DNA of 64,000 bases from Microbotryomycetes sp. JL201 (taxonomy: Eukaryota > Basidiomycota > Microbotryomycetes). The notes beneath the pieces were generated by a model. It was given only the letters and a program-made list of their open reading frames with translations, did not search any database and was not told the origin of the DNA. A program made the translations under genes and the position numbers. Shown here piece after piece: positions 35,144-46,744 of the stretch. Every line of letters starts with the position of its first letter. The first letter of the stretch is position 1. The stretch covers positions 52,325-116,324 of the forward strand of contig JAQYUZ010000051.1 of assembly GCA_033819885.1 (NCBI GenBank). Reading direction: 5' to 3'.

Positions 35144-37266
35144 GATGGCGCCTCCACTCAAGTGCTCAATCGAAGTGCGAGCACAGTCCTGGGATTGGAT
35201 CTCGGACACAAGGGCCACCGTGATTACCGTCGGGACTGTCACAAATCGAGGTGTCGTGCAACAGTCCAGGAAGCGGCTGACTCTGAGTTGAGGAGCGCTC
35301 GGGAGTCAGTGAAGTGAATGGCAAGCTTTGCAGACGGCCATAACAGCATTGCTCCAAAAGCGACGGTGTCCATGAGACAGTAGTGCGATGTCGATTCGGC
35401 TCCGTTGCACCGGTAGCGCGCCGTGCTAGTGCGATGCGCTTCGAGCGCCGTGGGCGGTCGCCGATCACGCGCGAGCCCTCTGACGGACATCCGATCATAT
35501 GATTCATACGCTGAGCAAGACTCACATAACCACGTATCCAATTGCCGATCAGGCGACCGGTGCGCTGTCCTCAGAGATCTGGGCTCGCCGGCCGAAGAGC
35601 GGACCGCACTCCGACTCTCGCACGCACGCACGCACGCAAGCCGCGCGGACACGCAAAGAGCGAGTGATGCTGTGACAAGAACGCGCCGGCCAAGTTGCAC
35701 CCGAGCAGCTGCGCCTGTGACAACGACGTCGTCGCTTTTTGACTCGCCCGCTGTTCCTGTAGGCCAAAGAACGAATTCGAGATCCAAGTCGCGCAGTGCG
35801 CCGAATCCTCCTCGTCTCTCGGGCGCGCGTGCAATATGAGGGACGTGGAGCGAGCGCAAGGCAACTCGACTGCGTGCCTCTAACGCAATGTCTTAGAATA
35901 GTGCTGCGCGCCGGCGATCTCCAAGAAGAGGTGGACCCCGAATCAAGCGCACCGTGATGTACAAGAACAGATTTGGTCTGCATATGCATCTTATGGAGTG
36001 CAGTCACGCAGCCGTTTGCTTCTCTCTGCGCACGTAATCCCGCCCGCAAACAGCAAGCCGCCACGCGGCACGCCCGCATCAAGACTTTGCACCAGAATCA
36101 AGACGAGCCGGCGTCCCATCGCGGGTCCTTCTGCCAAGGCCCAAATAATATAGCACGACCGAGCCGCGTCTGATGTCACATGTCACAATTCATCTCATAA
36201 ACTGGCGTGCAGCTTGCTTTCGCAAACCAGAACAGCTCGCTCTTTACCAGTGAAGTGTAGCACCCATGGCACACTAGCAAAGTGCTCAGACATTCCGGCG
36301 TCTTTAACGTGAAACAACAAAGCCGGGCCACTGCGCGTTCGCTGGCTCCACGTGCCTGTCCCATAGACTCAAAAAACCGAAAACGGCAGGTACGGTAAAT
36401 GCGGGAGACCGGCATGACTTGCATCAAAGGTCCTGATAGCGGTGACGCTAGAGTTTCGACAAGACTGGCAACTCTAGCTCAACTCGCCTTTGATCGGTCT
36501 ACAATCCGCTGAGCGATCATCAGCAGATGAATTGATGTCCGCTGAATGGTTTCGCTGGTGCACGTGTCGGGAATAAACGCATTGCGGGATCGCACAATCG
36601 TCCTTCGCTTGCTTCGAGAAGGTGTCTCACTCTGGCTGTCGGGAAGGGATCGCTGGCGACATCGACCTCTCGAGACTTTGCTGCCGCCAATGACCCGGCC
36701 TTCCCGATCGTCCTCCCTCACAACAGTTTGGAAAACTGGAAGAGAACTGCACATCAGCAACCTACATCGCAGAGCTCCATTTACAGCTGCCTAGATAAGC
36801 CCAAGCTCGCCTTTGTCATCGTGTTGTCGGGTCACGTGACTGGGAGAACGCACACCGGGAATCCAAGCACTGAAGTCCGAGAAGCTCGAAAGAACATTCC
36901 ATACCACCGTCAAACTGTTTCGGCAGTCTTCTGGACACCTACGACGGCTTCATGGCATGCTCGCCCGAAACGGCCAAAATGGCTGAGTGGACGCCACCTT
37001 TGGGTTGATGCCGCTGCTTGCAGGACCTGCAGACGGAACGAATGGCTGATGATTTTCCCAGAACACACGGAATGTCTGGGCAAATTGATGACGACGACGA
37101 GCTTGGCATTTCGGATCATCAAGCATTCCCGTGCATGCTCTTTGCTCTCCGACTTCTCACACGTTGCGGACGCTGGCCGAAGAGGAGGGATCGTTTCGCC
37201 TGCACAGCTATTTGTTAAAGATTTGGGGCCTGTCTCCCATTTGGTGATCAAACGCTTTCGGCGACT
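35144..37266. other. Long gene-free region between medA and the GH17 gene
   Basis: 2.1 kb with divergent promoters. Open frames of 130-265 codons occur on both strands, but the ones checked lack an ATG start, overlap each other and show no domain. A GCAC microsatellite sits at about 35620-35638 and a GTCACGTGAC palindrome at 36831-36840. The part next to medA may be a long 5' leader, as reported for Aspergillus medA; this is inference. Confidence 0.4.
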
Positions 37267-39509
37267 ATGTTTCGCACGACAGCCTTTCTCCTTGCCTTTC
37301 TCCTTGCCTTTCTCCCGCACGGCTTTGCCTCTCCTGCCGCCGAGGGTAATTCAACACCGACGTTTGGTCCGATCAGCAATGTTCACGCCAAACCGCCATC
37401 TGCTGGTGCAGACAGGTACCGCATGCTCGGCCCATCCGGTGCCAGCACGCTCGAATCTCGGCAGCTGCATCAGGTCTTCGCGGAGCAAGGTCTTGATGGC
37501 TCACTCTTCGGCATGGTTCCCGACGAGCTGATGGAAATATCAGCTGAAGATGTGACACACGCAAATACGGCAAGCAAGCGACAAAATGTGGCTTGCACCA
37601 AGACTGCACAATGCAGCGGGATCGACGCGCCGGCGAACGCGCGACCGTATTGCAACCCTGTTCAGAAGCAATGTATTTTTCGTGAGTGGCTCTGTGACTG
37701 CTTCTGCGAAATGTCCGAATCTTCTGACTGACCGTCTCGTGGCTCCAGTCTGCAATAGCGGCTATACGCTTTCACCCTGGACGAATCTCTGCGTAAAGAA
37801 CAGCGGCGCATCATCAAAGCCTATCGATCCAGCATCAGGATCGTGCACGAGAACTGCACAGTGCCAGGGTATCGACTTGCCGCCAAATGCCCATCACTAT
37901 TGCGACCCGGTCAAGAAGGCTTGCACATTCTGTGAGTGTTCCTGTCTCTTGCTACTGCCAAGCGAGGGTTCTCAAGAGTCGGCATTGGCTCTATAGTATG
38001 CGACAGTGGATTCAGCTTGTCGCCGTGGACCAAGACCTGCATCAAAAACGGGCAAAAGACGACAACGACGACAGCACGGGCAACCACGACAACGTCTCGA
38101 CCTGCCCCTGAAAGTCCCGCGCCTGCTAACCCGAATGCAGTTCCCTGCGAGTTGACTATTGATTGCACGGAAGCTCAAACTGTGGTACCGGCTGGAGCGA
38201 ATCGCTGGTGCGACAAGTCGAATGGGATCTGCAGTTGGCGATGTATGAGCAAGTATACCAAAGTCGGAGATTCTTGTGTCAAGTTGGGGGCTGTGACTAC
38301 GACGGGCACAACCGCAAGACCCACCACGAGCTCCACAACGACAACTCGTGCTGCACCTACAACGTCTGTTGCTGTGCCCCCACCGTCAGGCGGTTCAGGC
38401 TGTTTTCCGGCAAACAGCAGGTCAGTTCCTTCGACGAGAGCGACCGCTGCTGCACTCAAGCAGTGGTGGTGTCCCGATTCGACCGAATACGCATTTCTCG
38501 TGAGCTAGTCCTCCGTCTTGTCATTCTGCTGTGGCCACTGACGCTTCTTGTTTTTTACAAGGGATTCTCGTACGCTTTGTACGCTTGTCAAACTCAAGAC
38601 CAAATGTTGTCAGACTTTAAGCGCATGAAAACCGAGTTTGGAGCTCGCTACGTTCGGTTGTACGGCAATTGTGATGCCTCTTGGCACAACGATGCAGTCA
38701 TTGAAGCTGCCGCCGGAGCAGGCATTGGCGTCTATGCCTTGATCTGGTTTGGCTGGGACGACCCGAACGCGTGGAAGTGGAGACGAGACGCTTTGATCAA
38801 CACGATCAAGACGAATCCAAAGGTGAGTTCGAATGAGCCTTGCGGGATGCAGGAGACGTGCTGAAGTCAAGCTGTTCTAGGCGGCATGGGTAATCAGGAA
38901 TGTTGCAGTCGGCAGTGAACCTCTGTTCGACTGGGCGCTCTCGCCATGGGACCTTTCGCAAGCTGTATACAATGTCCGATCACAACTTGCAGAGTTTTCC
39001 ATTCCCGTCACGGTCTCAGAGATGCCCTATGGCTATCAGATCCACAACAATGCCCCGGAAGTTTTCAAAGCAATCGACTTCGTCAGCGGTAATATTTTGC
39101 CGTTCTTTGATGGTTCGGCAACGACAGGAGATCGAGCTTGGGGCATGGTCCAATGGAGCCTCGATTTCTTCAAGCAAAACAGTGGCGGAAAACGAGTAGT
39201 GATGACTCAGACGGGCTGGCCTTCTGACGATTCGGTTTGGAAGGCAAATACGCCATCGGCCGTCGCCAGTGTCTGGTCTGAAAAGGCCTATTTCGACTTG
39301 TTGGACTCGCAATGCTGGTACTTTAAGCAGAACAATCAGGCCTGGTTCGCTCAAATTTGGTCAGACCAGCAACTGGGAGGGTGAGTTCTCGGTCTCGTTT
39401 ATCGACGTGGCGATCTGTTAGCTTACTCGATGACTCAAACAGATGGGGCGTCATTGGCTGGGACGGCAGACCCAAATTCAACTTCAAGCCTAGAACTTCA
39501 TGCTTATGA
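37267..39509 (+). CDS. Secreted GH17-like glucanase with Cys-rich modules
   Basis: Secreted cell-wall protein. The ATG at 37267 starts a signal peptide (MFRTTAFLLAFLLAF), then a propeptide-like stretch. Three Cys-rich modules of about 45 residues follow: one begins CTKTAQCSGID, the second CTRTAQCQGID, the third CELTIDC. The first two end LSPWT-x-x-C-[VI]-K-N and are split at the same place by a phase-1 intron. Two Thr/Ser/Pro-rich linkers, probably O-glycosylated, separate them from the catalytic-type domain (SYALYACQTQDQMLSDFKRM, RYVRLYGNCD, YALIWFGWDDP, VAVGSEPLF, MTQTGWPSDD, SQCWYFKQNNQAWFAQIWSD). GH17 enzymes have a Glu in the [ST]-E-[TS]-GWP nucleophile motif; here CAG encodes Gln. The acid/base Glu (VGSE) remains. 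It may be a lectin-like or altered enzyme. The last intron restores GGWGVIGWDGRPKFNF and a stop at 39507-39509. Confidence 0.85.
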
Positions 39510-40081
39510 TTTTGCTCGCTCTTGTTGTAACGATGTGTGTCTTTACCCTCCGTATTCTGGAGTTCTTGTTTCGCATCCCGCGGTTCGCGTGAGCGAGTGC
39601 GTTCATGCTGTTGAGGCCCTTACAGGGCGCATTTGTAAAGACTCACAGGCTTAGATTGGAGAGTCTGAGACTCCCTCCGACCGGCAAAATTACGATTCAA
39701 AGTAGTGGGCAAGTCGGCGAGGCTAAGGCGTGCTTCAGACTGTTAACGCTGACGTCTGCGGCCGTAATTCGGGCAGCTGTGAGAAATGATCCAAGCTGCA
39801 CTTTCTGCCAAAAACGTCTTGTTATGTCGCTCCGAGTCTCTTCTCGTCGCTCGGCAACCTCGGTCTCTCTTGCCGCTAGGATTTTGGTTGCCTCAGAGTG
39901 AAGCAAGCCTTGTTTAATCGGTTGACTCTTACGATCTCGCCGGACAGCCCGAACTTTTGAACGCGCTTAGTCACGCCCGCCCCACTTGCCGAACCGGAGG
40001 GAACGAATCGAGACTTTGCCTTCTATGCTCCTTCGTCTCGCTCAACTTGGTCGGCACTTTTCACAGTCTGCAACCAAAAAG
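39510..40081. other. Intergenic between the GH17 gene and GST-a
   Basis: 570 bp with no recognisable gene. It should hold the GH17 3' end and the GST-a promoter. Confidence 0.35.
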
Positions 40082-41208
40082 ATGTCAGAGAAACCTGAAG
40101 TGTTGTCCAAGCCTGGACTCGTCCTGGTGAGCGAGTCTGTCCGCCGATGACGTTGCCGAGCTGGGCTGACCACGTCGAGACCAGCTTACTGTCGCAACTC
40201 CAAACGGTATCAAATGTTCGTCGTTCTTGGAAGAACTGAAGGCGATCGGCGCGATCCCGGGGTACTCGTTCAAGGGCATCTCGTTCGCAAAGAACGAGCA
40301 GAAAGAACCATGGTAAGCTCGGCAGCAGGTCACTGTCCAACCCAACCGGATCAAGGGACTATCTTCAATCCCGAGCAGCGTATCTCAATCCAGGCTCACC
40401 GTGTGAATCGAACAGGTTCCTCGAGATCAACCCGAACGGTCGCATCCCTGCGCTTCTCGACAATCGCGAGGGCAAGAGTCAGTAACTTGACTATTTGATA
40501 GCGTTGGAGACGCATCAGCTGATATTTCCGGCGTGAATTGTCTACTAGAGCCTATTAACGTCTGGGAAAGCGCTTCAATTCTGCTGTACCTTGCCAAGAC
40601 GTACGACAAAGACTACGTTTTCCACTTCCAGGACGAAGATTTGCAAACCGAGCTCTTGAACTGGATTTTCTTCATTCAAGGCGGTCTCGGCCCAATGCAG
40701 GTCAGTCAAGGATGTCTGTCGCGGTCACTGTCCAGGGTACTTATCGAGATACTCGCACAGGGCCAAGCCAATCACTTCTTCCGTTACGCACCGGAGAAGA
40801 TTCAGTACGGCATTGATCGTTACCAGAACGAGACGAGACGGCTTTACGGCACGTATGAGAAGCACTTTGAGAAGGGCAACGAGTGGCTCGTAGGTGGCAA
40901 GTATTCGATCGCCGACATTTGCACCCAACCATGGGTCCGCTCGCATGCATGGGCCGGCGTGTCGCTTGACGATTTCCCGAAGTTGAAGGCTTGGATGGAC
41001 AAGATCGAGCAACGTCCCGCTTTCCAGGCAGGCCTCAACATTCCCGAGCCACTCATGCCAAAGAGCGACGATCCGAAGGAGGCGGAGAAGCGCGCCAAAG
41101 AGGCGTCGGCATGGGTCCGTCCGTCCTTTAAACGATGAAGCACAAGCCGAGCTGACCTTACATTGCCTGCAGATTATGAAGGGGATGCAATCCGACGCGA
41201 AAAAGTAG
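40082..41208 (+). CDS. Ure2-like glutathione S-transferase (GST-a)
   Basis: Cytosolic glutathione transferase for detoxification or redox work. Starts MSEKPEVLSKPGLVL and splices to LTVATPNGIKCSSFLEELK. The thioredoxin-like half has EQKEPWFLEINPNGRIPALLD and WESASILLYLAKTYDK. The helical half has WIFFIQGGLGPMQGQANHF and EWLVGGKYSIADICTQPWV. Seven exons. The final intron begins in the codon after SAW and adds IMKGMQSDAKK with a stop at 41206-41208; reading through instead would give RPSFKR and a stop at 41138, but the paralogue next door supports the spliced form. Tandem with GST-b, same order and nearly the same intron positions. Confidence 0.9.
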
Positions 41209-41661
41209 TGGCGAAATGCGAGAGAAAGGAATTGCCAATGCAAAAAGCGGTTTGCAACGAGCTCACTCATTCCGCCTCGAAGTTGCATGCCACGAAAGTC
41301 AAGCGAGCTCTATAAGGTACTATGATGACTGGCCCTGCCCCCACGTGTTGTGCGCCGTGCGGGTCATTAAGCGTTGTAAGATTGTGCTCGGCACGCATAC
41401 ATTCGAGTTCGGACGGTACGCCACAGACTTGATTCACGTCAAGGAAAACCCTCTTTTATGCATTCCGGAACGACAGCGCGCTGGTTTGCGAGACTGCACG
41501 CATAGTCCTAAACAGAATTGAATCACAAACGAGTGTGAATGCGAGCTACAGTCTAATACGTGTCCAATCCCTTGGGGGCATTTCCGCCTCGCAAAATGCC
41601 ATCTTCCGGCGCCGACGTGTCATGCGCCTGTTTTCGCTCTCGACACGCTCATTCGGAACGA
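41209..41661. other. Intergenic between GST-a and GST-b
   Basis: 450 bp, presumably the GST-b promoter. An in-frame upstream ATG at 41597 would extend GST-b by about 21 residues but has no counterpart in GST-a. Confidence 0.35.
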
Positions 41662-42865
41662 ATGACACCTCCAGATGGATTTCTCGACACTCCGGGACTA
41701 GTTCTCGTAAGCTCAGCCATACTCGCTGCCCAGTCGTATTCTGCTGCACAATCCTGAGCTTGGCTTGGCATCCCGCAGCTTACCGGTGGCTCCCCGAACG
41801 GGATGAAAGTGTCTTGCTTTATGGAAGAGCTTAAAGCCATCAAAGCCATCCCAGACTATGTTCACTATGGACTCACATTCTCAAAACACGAGCAAAAAGA
41901 GCCTTGGTGCGGCTAGGGGTGTTGCTATGGTCCGCACAGGGGCTCACTTCACCATACAAGGACACAGGTTCCTAGAAGTGAACCCCAATGGACGTATCCC
42001 GGCCCTCGTCGACAATCGAGAGGGCAAGAGTACGTTCCTTGTGGGAAAGGCGCATTCGCGACTGACGAATTCGAATACATAGAGCCCATTAAAGTCTGGG
42101 AGAGCGCTTCAATTTTGTTGTACTTGGCCAAGACATACGACAAGGGTTTCGTTTTTCATTTCAAAGATGAGGACTTGCAAACCGAGATGTCAGTCTATCG
42201 GACACCTTGACCACACCCGCGCACGCTAATTAGTTAGCAAACGAGTCAGGCTTAACTGGATTTTCTTCATTCAAGGCGGACTCGGTCCTATGCAGGTCAG
42301 TCTCGGACGCTCCCCGGAAGTAAACTTCTATCGTCCGGGTCTCATTGAATGCTTTTGCGCAGGGCCAAGCAAACCACTTCTTTCGATATGCCCCGGAGAG
42401 AATCCAATATGCCGTTGAGAGGTATCACAATGAGGTTCGAAGACTGTACGACATTTACGAGAAGCACTTTGAGGCCGGTCATGAGTGGCTCGTAGGCGGC
42501 AAATATACGATCGCAGACATGTGCACGCAGCCGTGGTAGGTTCAGTCATATAGACCTTTGCCAGACCGTGACTGATATCTGCTCAGGGTCCGCATGCATG
42601 CCTGGGCTGGTATCGAAACGTTGGACGGGTTTCCGTTGCTGAAGAAATGGATGGACAAGATTGAAGCGAGACCGGCATTCCAGGCGGGATTGAACGTTCC
42701 AGAGCCAGACATCAAACCCATCATTGAAGCAAATCCGGACAAGGTCGATAGTATGGCCAGAGGATCCATGAAATGGGTACGTCCGTCCTCAGCGTCTCCC
42801 GACAGTCCGCTGACAGGGCCATTTTGTAGATTCAAGAAGGGATGAAACAGAGTGCAAGGCAGTAA
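41662..42865 (+). CDS. Ure2-like glutathione S-transferase (GST-b)
   Basis: Paralogue of GST-a. Starts MTPPDGFLDTPGLVL (ATG at 41662), matching the GST-a N-terminus in length. Blocks: LTGGSPNGMKVSCFMEELK, EQKEPWFLEVNPNGRIPALV, VWESASILLYLAKTYDKG, NWIFFIQGGLGPMQGQANHF, EWLVGGKYTIADMCTQPW, MHAWAGIETLDGFP. It has eight exons, one more intron than GST-a in two places (after LQTEM and after TQPW) and one fewer elsewhere. The final exon gives IQEGMKQSARQ with a stop at 42863-42865. The stop lies 31 bp from the convergent stop of the PI-PLC gene, so the 3' ends must overlap or be very short. Confidence 0.9.
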
Positions 42866-42896
42866 CAATAGAATGAAGAATGCAATTTGGCCATAA

Positions 42897-45205
42897 TTAC
42901 ACAAGTCCCGCACGCCTGCGCGAAATGTCGATCGCATGCTCAACCAGAACGCCCTCGACAAAGTCTTGAAGCAAAACGATAGTGCCAGGCTCGTGGAATT
43001 CATGGCTTGCAAGCCAAGGATATGTAACTCGGTCCATCTTTGGCTTGATGTACGTGAGCAATGACGACGAGTCGGAGTATGTGAGCGACGCTTTCAAGTC
43101 GTCCATCAGGTCGGACGTCGGCGTGCCCTGTAATTGATAGATGCAACCTCGAGGAGCCGTTCCTGTCACCGCAGCAGGCTCGGGCTTGGACGACTCGGCG
43201 AGCGTCTTCTCCAGGGCCGCGATGATGGGCGCGGGCTCGTCCGTGTTGTACGCCACATGGTCTGTCGAGCAGAATCATTTTGTGCCCGGCATGTGACTGA
43301 CGCAATGTCACTCACCATACGAGTCATTTCTCTTCCATTGATCGGGGTGGTGAACTCGATCAATCAGCAGCAGTCGCCTGTTGGCTTTGAGAATCTCGCC
43401 GATAGGCTTGGCCATGTCCGACGCGTCTCCAATGACAATATCTTGCGCACCAGATGCTTTAGCCGCCAGCCTTGCACGTTCCATGTCTTGCGACAACTCT
43501 TCTTCCGTCGGCACCATTGTATACACCACAACTTGACCGTCTTTTTCGCGATTCGACTTGATCGCAAACCCATCGTCCTTCAGCTCGATGACAACGATTT
43601 CCCTTGGGTGGGTCGCCAAAAATTCCAGAATTGAGGTCAAAAAACTCTCGTAGGTGCACCCGGGTACTATAGCATGCTGATGGTACAGCTTTTCTCGACG
43701 GGTGTGAATGACGTCGTGGAAGCACCAACCGGGGCGGAAGTCAAAGAATCTGACTCCAATACCCAACTGTGACTCGATCGTGTCTTTTTGCGTCAAGGCC
43801 ATGTTGGACAGGACGCGATTCGGAGATAGTTTGAACGACTCGAGCAGGTCGACCAACCCTCTGACGACAGGCGAGGCAATGTTTGTGATCAAGCCGCTCT
43901 TGAGAGCATGACCAAAGTGACCCTCTTGAATCAAAGCGGTGAGACCGCCATGAATTGGACCGTACATGCCGGCGTCATGCGCGCCAGGGAGAGCAAGTTT
44001 GCAGAACGGAACTTGAAGCCATGCCGGGTCATTGTTGATTAAATCGCCTAGCCAGTTATCGAGTCTCGGAGTCACGTACGCGTAGAGCTGGTTCCGTCGA
44101 GCGGTCCCTGCATCATGGAAGCCATAACTGATTACTCCGTGTTCAGCAAAGATGGCGGTCGATTCTGCAGTCGAATTGAGCCCTTGTCCCCGCGTGATAC
44201 CAGTCACTGGGTGCATCTTGACATGCCCGTCGAACCATGGCTTGCCATCGTATTCGACCCATACGCCGGCTGTTTTTGCTTTCGTTCCTTCAATCTCGTG
44301 CGTAGACGCTCGTATCACCCCGAGACGAGAAGGTGGTTCGGGTGGCGTGTACTCGTGGTACCTCGCCTCTTTACCGGCAATGACGCTAGCCTTTGTCTTG
44401 TACAAGGACACATAGGTATTGATTGAGATGCCTTTGCCAAGTTTCGTCAGCGACGCTTTCTTTGTGGAATCGTCGACGATGTTTTCGGTTTGAGCGACCT
44501 GATCGTCGATAAAGTAGCGGATGTGTTTCTTTGAGTTGTCGATCTCGACTCTTCCTACGGCCCCGCTCGACTGAGAATCGTCCTTTGTCGAATCAATGTC
44601 GGTCCGGCCAAGCGTCGCTGCTTCAATGCCCTTGCGGTTCAGCTGAACGTAGGCCTGAAGATGTACAGGCCTTTCTGGTGTCACGAGGTCAAAGTACACC
44701 CAGCACCATCGATCGCGAAGGTCGAATTTCTTCGGCCCGCGACTGGTGGCGAGCTCAAACTCGGGCTGAGTGAATATCGTGCCATTGGCTGGCACCGTCG
44801 TATGCTTTTTGGCTCCTCTGTACGTTGTCAACTCGAAGTCTGATTTTTGCGAGGCTTGTACAGGCCAGGCGACGATCTGTGACAAGTCCATGTGGGGCCC
44901 AAGCTGTCAGATCGTTCATACAGAGCAGCGCGGGTAGGGCCAATCACCTGAACAGGATGCGTGGTCGAATTGTGCACGTAAAGAGTGTACGTTCTCGATG
45001 AATGATCTGCTGCATCTTCCCCGTCGTCGTTGTCCGAGTCTGCGTCATTGCCATCGGGACCGCCACCGGCGAGATGGCTTGTCGGTTCAGCCTGAGATGT
45101 ATTGTGAGATCATTGTGAAGCGATGCGAACGATGGACAAACTGACCGTCTCCGGTTTGCTGCCGGATGAGAGCTTGGTCTTTTCAAGCAGCGATGACAGG
45201 CCCAT
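42897..45205 (-). CDS. PI-PLC X-domain phosphodiesterase-like protein
   Basis: Resembles phosphatidylinositol-specific phospholipase C X domains without a Y domain, C2 or PH domain. Splicing places the start at the ATG at 45205 (MGLSSLLEKTKLSSGSKPET); two small acidic exons lead, through a 45-nt intron, to LGPHMDLSQIVAWPVQ. The N-terminal half (about 300 residues) is a beta-rich region of unknown role. The X-domain then shows LPGAHDAGMYG (catalytic His), TIESQLGIGVRFFDFRP, YHQHAIVPGC (second His) and THPREIVVIELKDD. The final exon (from DHVAYNTDEP) ends HAIDISRRRAGLV. No signal peptide, so probably cytosolic. Four exons. Enzymatic activity is inferred from the two histidines and the RFFDFR motif. 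Confidence 0.85.
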
Positions 45206-45727
45206 GCTGTAGCAGCCTTGAGATTTGTTCACAAAGTGTCAGACCACTGTATCTTGTAACACACCCAGGCGTTATGCTAGGTCCTGGAAAACCGTGAGAT
45301 GGACGACGGACAAGTGATTGCGTCACCGGCATAGGTCACCCAAGTCTATTCACGGGCAGAGTTTCTTGAAAGGTTGTGATGCCATGACAATAATCAGACA
45401 AGTGCTCGAGTGCAAATGAATGGACCCCACGATAATCGGTGCGCAAAGCGTCGATTCGCCATCATCCTCGGCGGCCGGGCAGCATGTGGATCCCCTTTGC
45501 AAGATTTGCAGCATGAAATCGGTTCGACACCAGGTGCGACACGCGTAGACCTTCTTGTAGTCCAATCAGGTATCGATTATTCGTTGCGGCTTCCGAGTGG
45601 ACTGCACAGACCTTGGGAAAAAAAGAAAAATCGGCGACTTGAAACGCCGCGTGCATTCGACCCCGGACTGTTCAAACCGGGCGCGCGCTCCACTCTTCTC
45701 CCTCCCTCACACATTCACCGGAACACC
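45206..45727. other. Divergent promoter region of the PI-PLC gene and SCP2
   Basis: 520 bp between two divergent ATGs. No convincing open frame. Pyrimidine-rich sequence just before the SCP2 ATG is compatible with a fungal core promoter. Confidence 0.35.
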
Positions 45728-46744
45728 ATGGGACTCGCCGACTCTGACATTCCTTCGTCTCAAGTAATGCATCATCAGGAAATACAGTCTGAGCGGGTCT
45801 GACCTGCATTCTTTGCAGATCTTTGACCAGATCGCCGACGGTCTCCAGAAGGTGAGAGCAAGTGCTCGGCATGTGCACAACCACAACTGACTCGCTCGCC
45901 CCACTGTACCATTCACTAGTTGCCTGAGAAGGAGGTCAAGGACAACGTGAGTGATTCCATTTGGCTTTCAAGAGTTGGCCGTGTCAGGCGCGCGCTGCCC
46001 GATCCGGCCACTTCGGAGTCGCTCCTTGACAGCGTTACCTGACACGCGCTCTCTTGTGATGGCTTCAGATCAAGAAGGTCAATGGTATCTTCGAGATGCG
46101 CGTCAAGAGCGGCAAGAAGGAGGGTGTATGGACGATCGACCTCAAAAAGGTGAGCTTCGCCCTGTGACATCAGCGTCGGCTTGTGCTGCCTTGCAGCGGC
46201 ATTGCACTGCACACAAGAGCATTGAGCCGCACAGTGTCATATTCAGAGCGCAATGAGCATTTGCTGATGCTCATACCGTGATGTTGCAGGAGGGCAAAGT
46301 GTACCAGGGCCCTGCAAAGCCAAAGGCCGATGTCACTATTTCGCTCGCCGACGACACGTTCCAACAGGTGCGCGAGCCGCGTCTCTGACTCATTATAGCC
46401 GTTCCTAACCCTTCACGCATGCAAATCAACAGCTCGCTGATGGCAAGCTCAACGGTCAAAAGGGTAGGTTGCAAACGATATGCAAGCTGGTCACAGCCAC
46501 GGGCTCACTTTCGCTTTGTGTTCAGCTTTCATGTCTGGCAAGCTCAAGGTCAAGGGCAACAGTACGCTTTGCAGCAGGAGCCACAGATCTCGGCCGCACA
46601 AGCTAACTCGATTTCCTCCCGCTACCAGTCATGCTCGCGACAAAGCTCGACAGCGTCTTGAAGGTGAGATTGCAACGAAGAATACAATCGGATAAAGCTC
46701 TGACCAGATCATGCCGGTGACAGCAAGCGCAATCCAAGTTGTGA
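45728..46744 (+). CDS. SCP2 sterol-carrier protein with PTS1 (SKL)
   Basis: Small lipid-binding SCP2-fold protein, predicted in the peroxisome matrix. Nine exons are joined by eight introns to give only 125 residues: MGLADSDIPSSQ, IFDQIADGLQK, LPEKEVKDN, IKKVNGIFEMRVKSGK onward, EGKVYQGPAKPKADVTI onward, LADGKLNGQK, AFMSGKLKVKGN, IMLATKLDSVLK and QAQSKL. Every junction restores the SCP2 consensus (WTIDLKK, YQGPAKPKADVTISL, KAFMSGKLKVKGN). The final intron uses the acceptor GGTGACAG at 46723, giving the C-terminal SKL and a stop at 46742-46744. An earlier acceptor (CTGACCAG) would give a different tail without a targeting signal. A PEX11-like gene lies 2.5 kb downstream. Confidence 0.93.

Noticed and set aside
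35239-36082. Overlapping minus-strand open frames of 177-206 codons upstream of medA
   Set aside because: The frame checked starts without ATG; low-complexity, Arg/Cys/Ser-rich chance frames in GC-rich DNA.
36728-37531. Plus-strand open frame of about 267 codons
   Set aside because: No ATG start; it overlaps the GH17 signal peptide and Cys-module exon in another frame and has no domain.
41109-41138. GST-a ending in RPSFKR at 41138
   Set aside because: The homologous position in GST-b is an intron donor; splicing gives a matching C-terminus and a stop at 41208.
46680-46730. SCP2 ending in an IMPVTAS-type tail
   Set aside because: Uses an earlier acceptor; the later one gives the SKL end expected for peroxisomal SCP2. 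Kept only as a possible splice variant.
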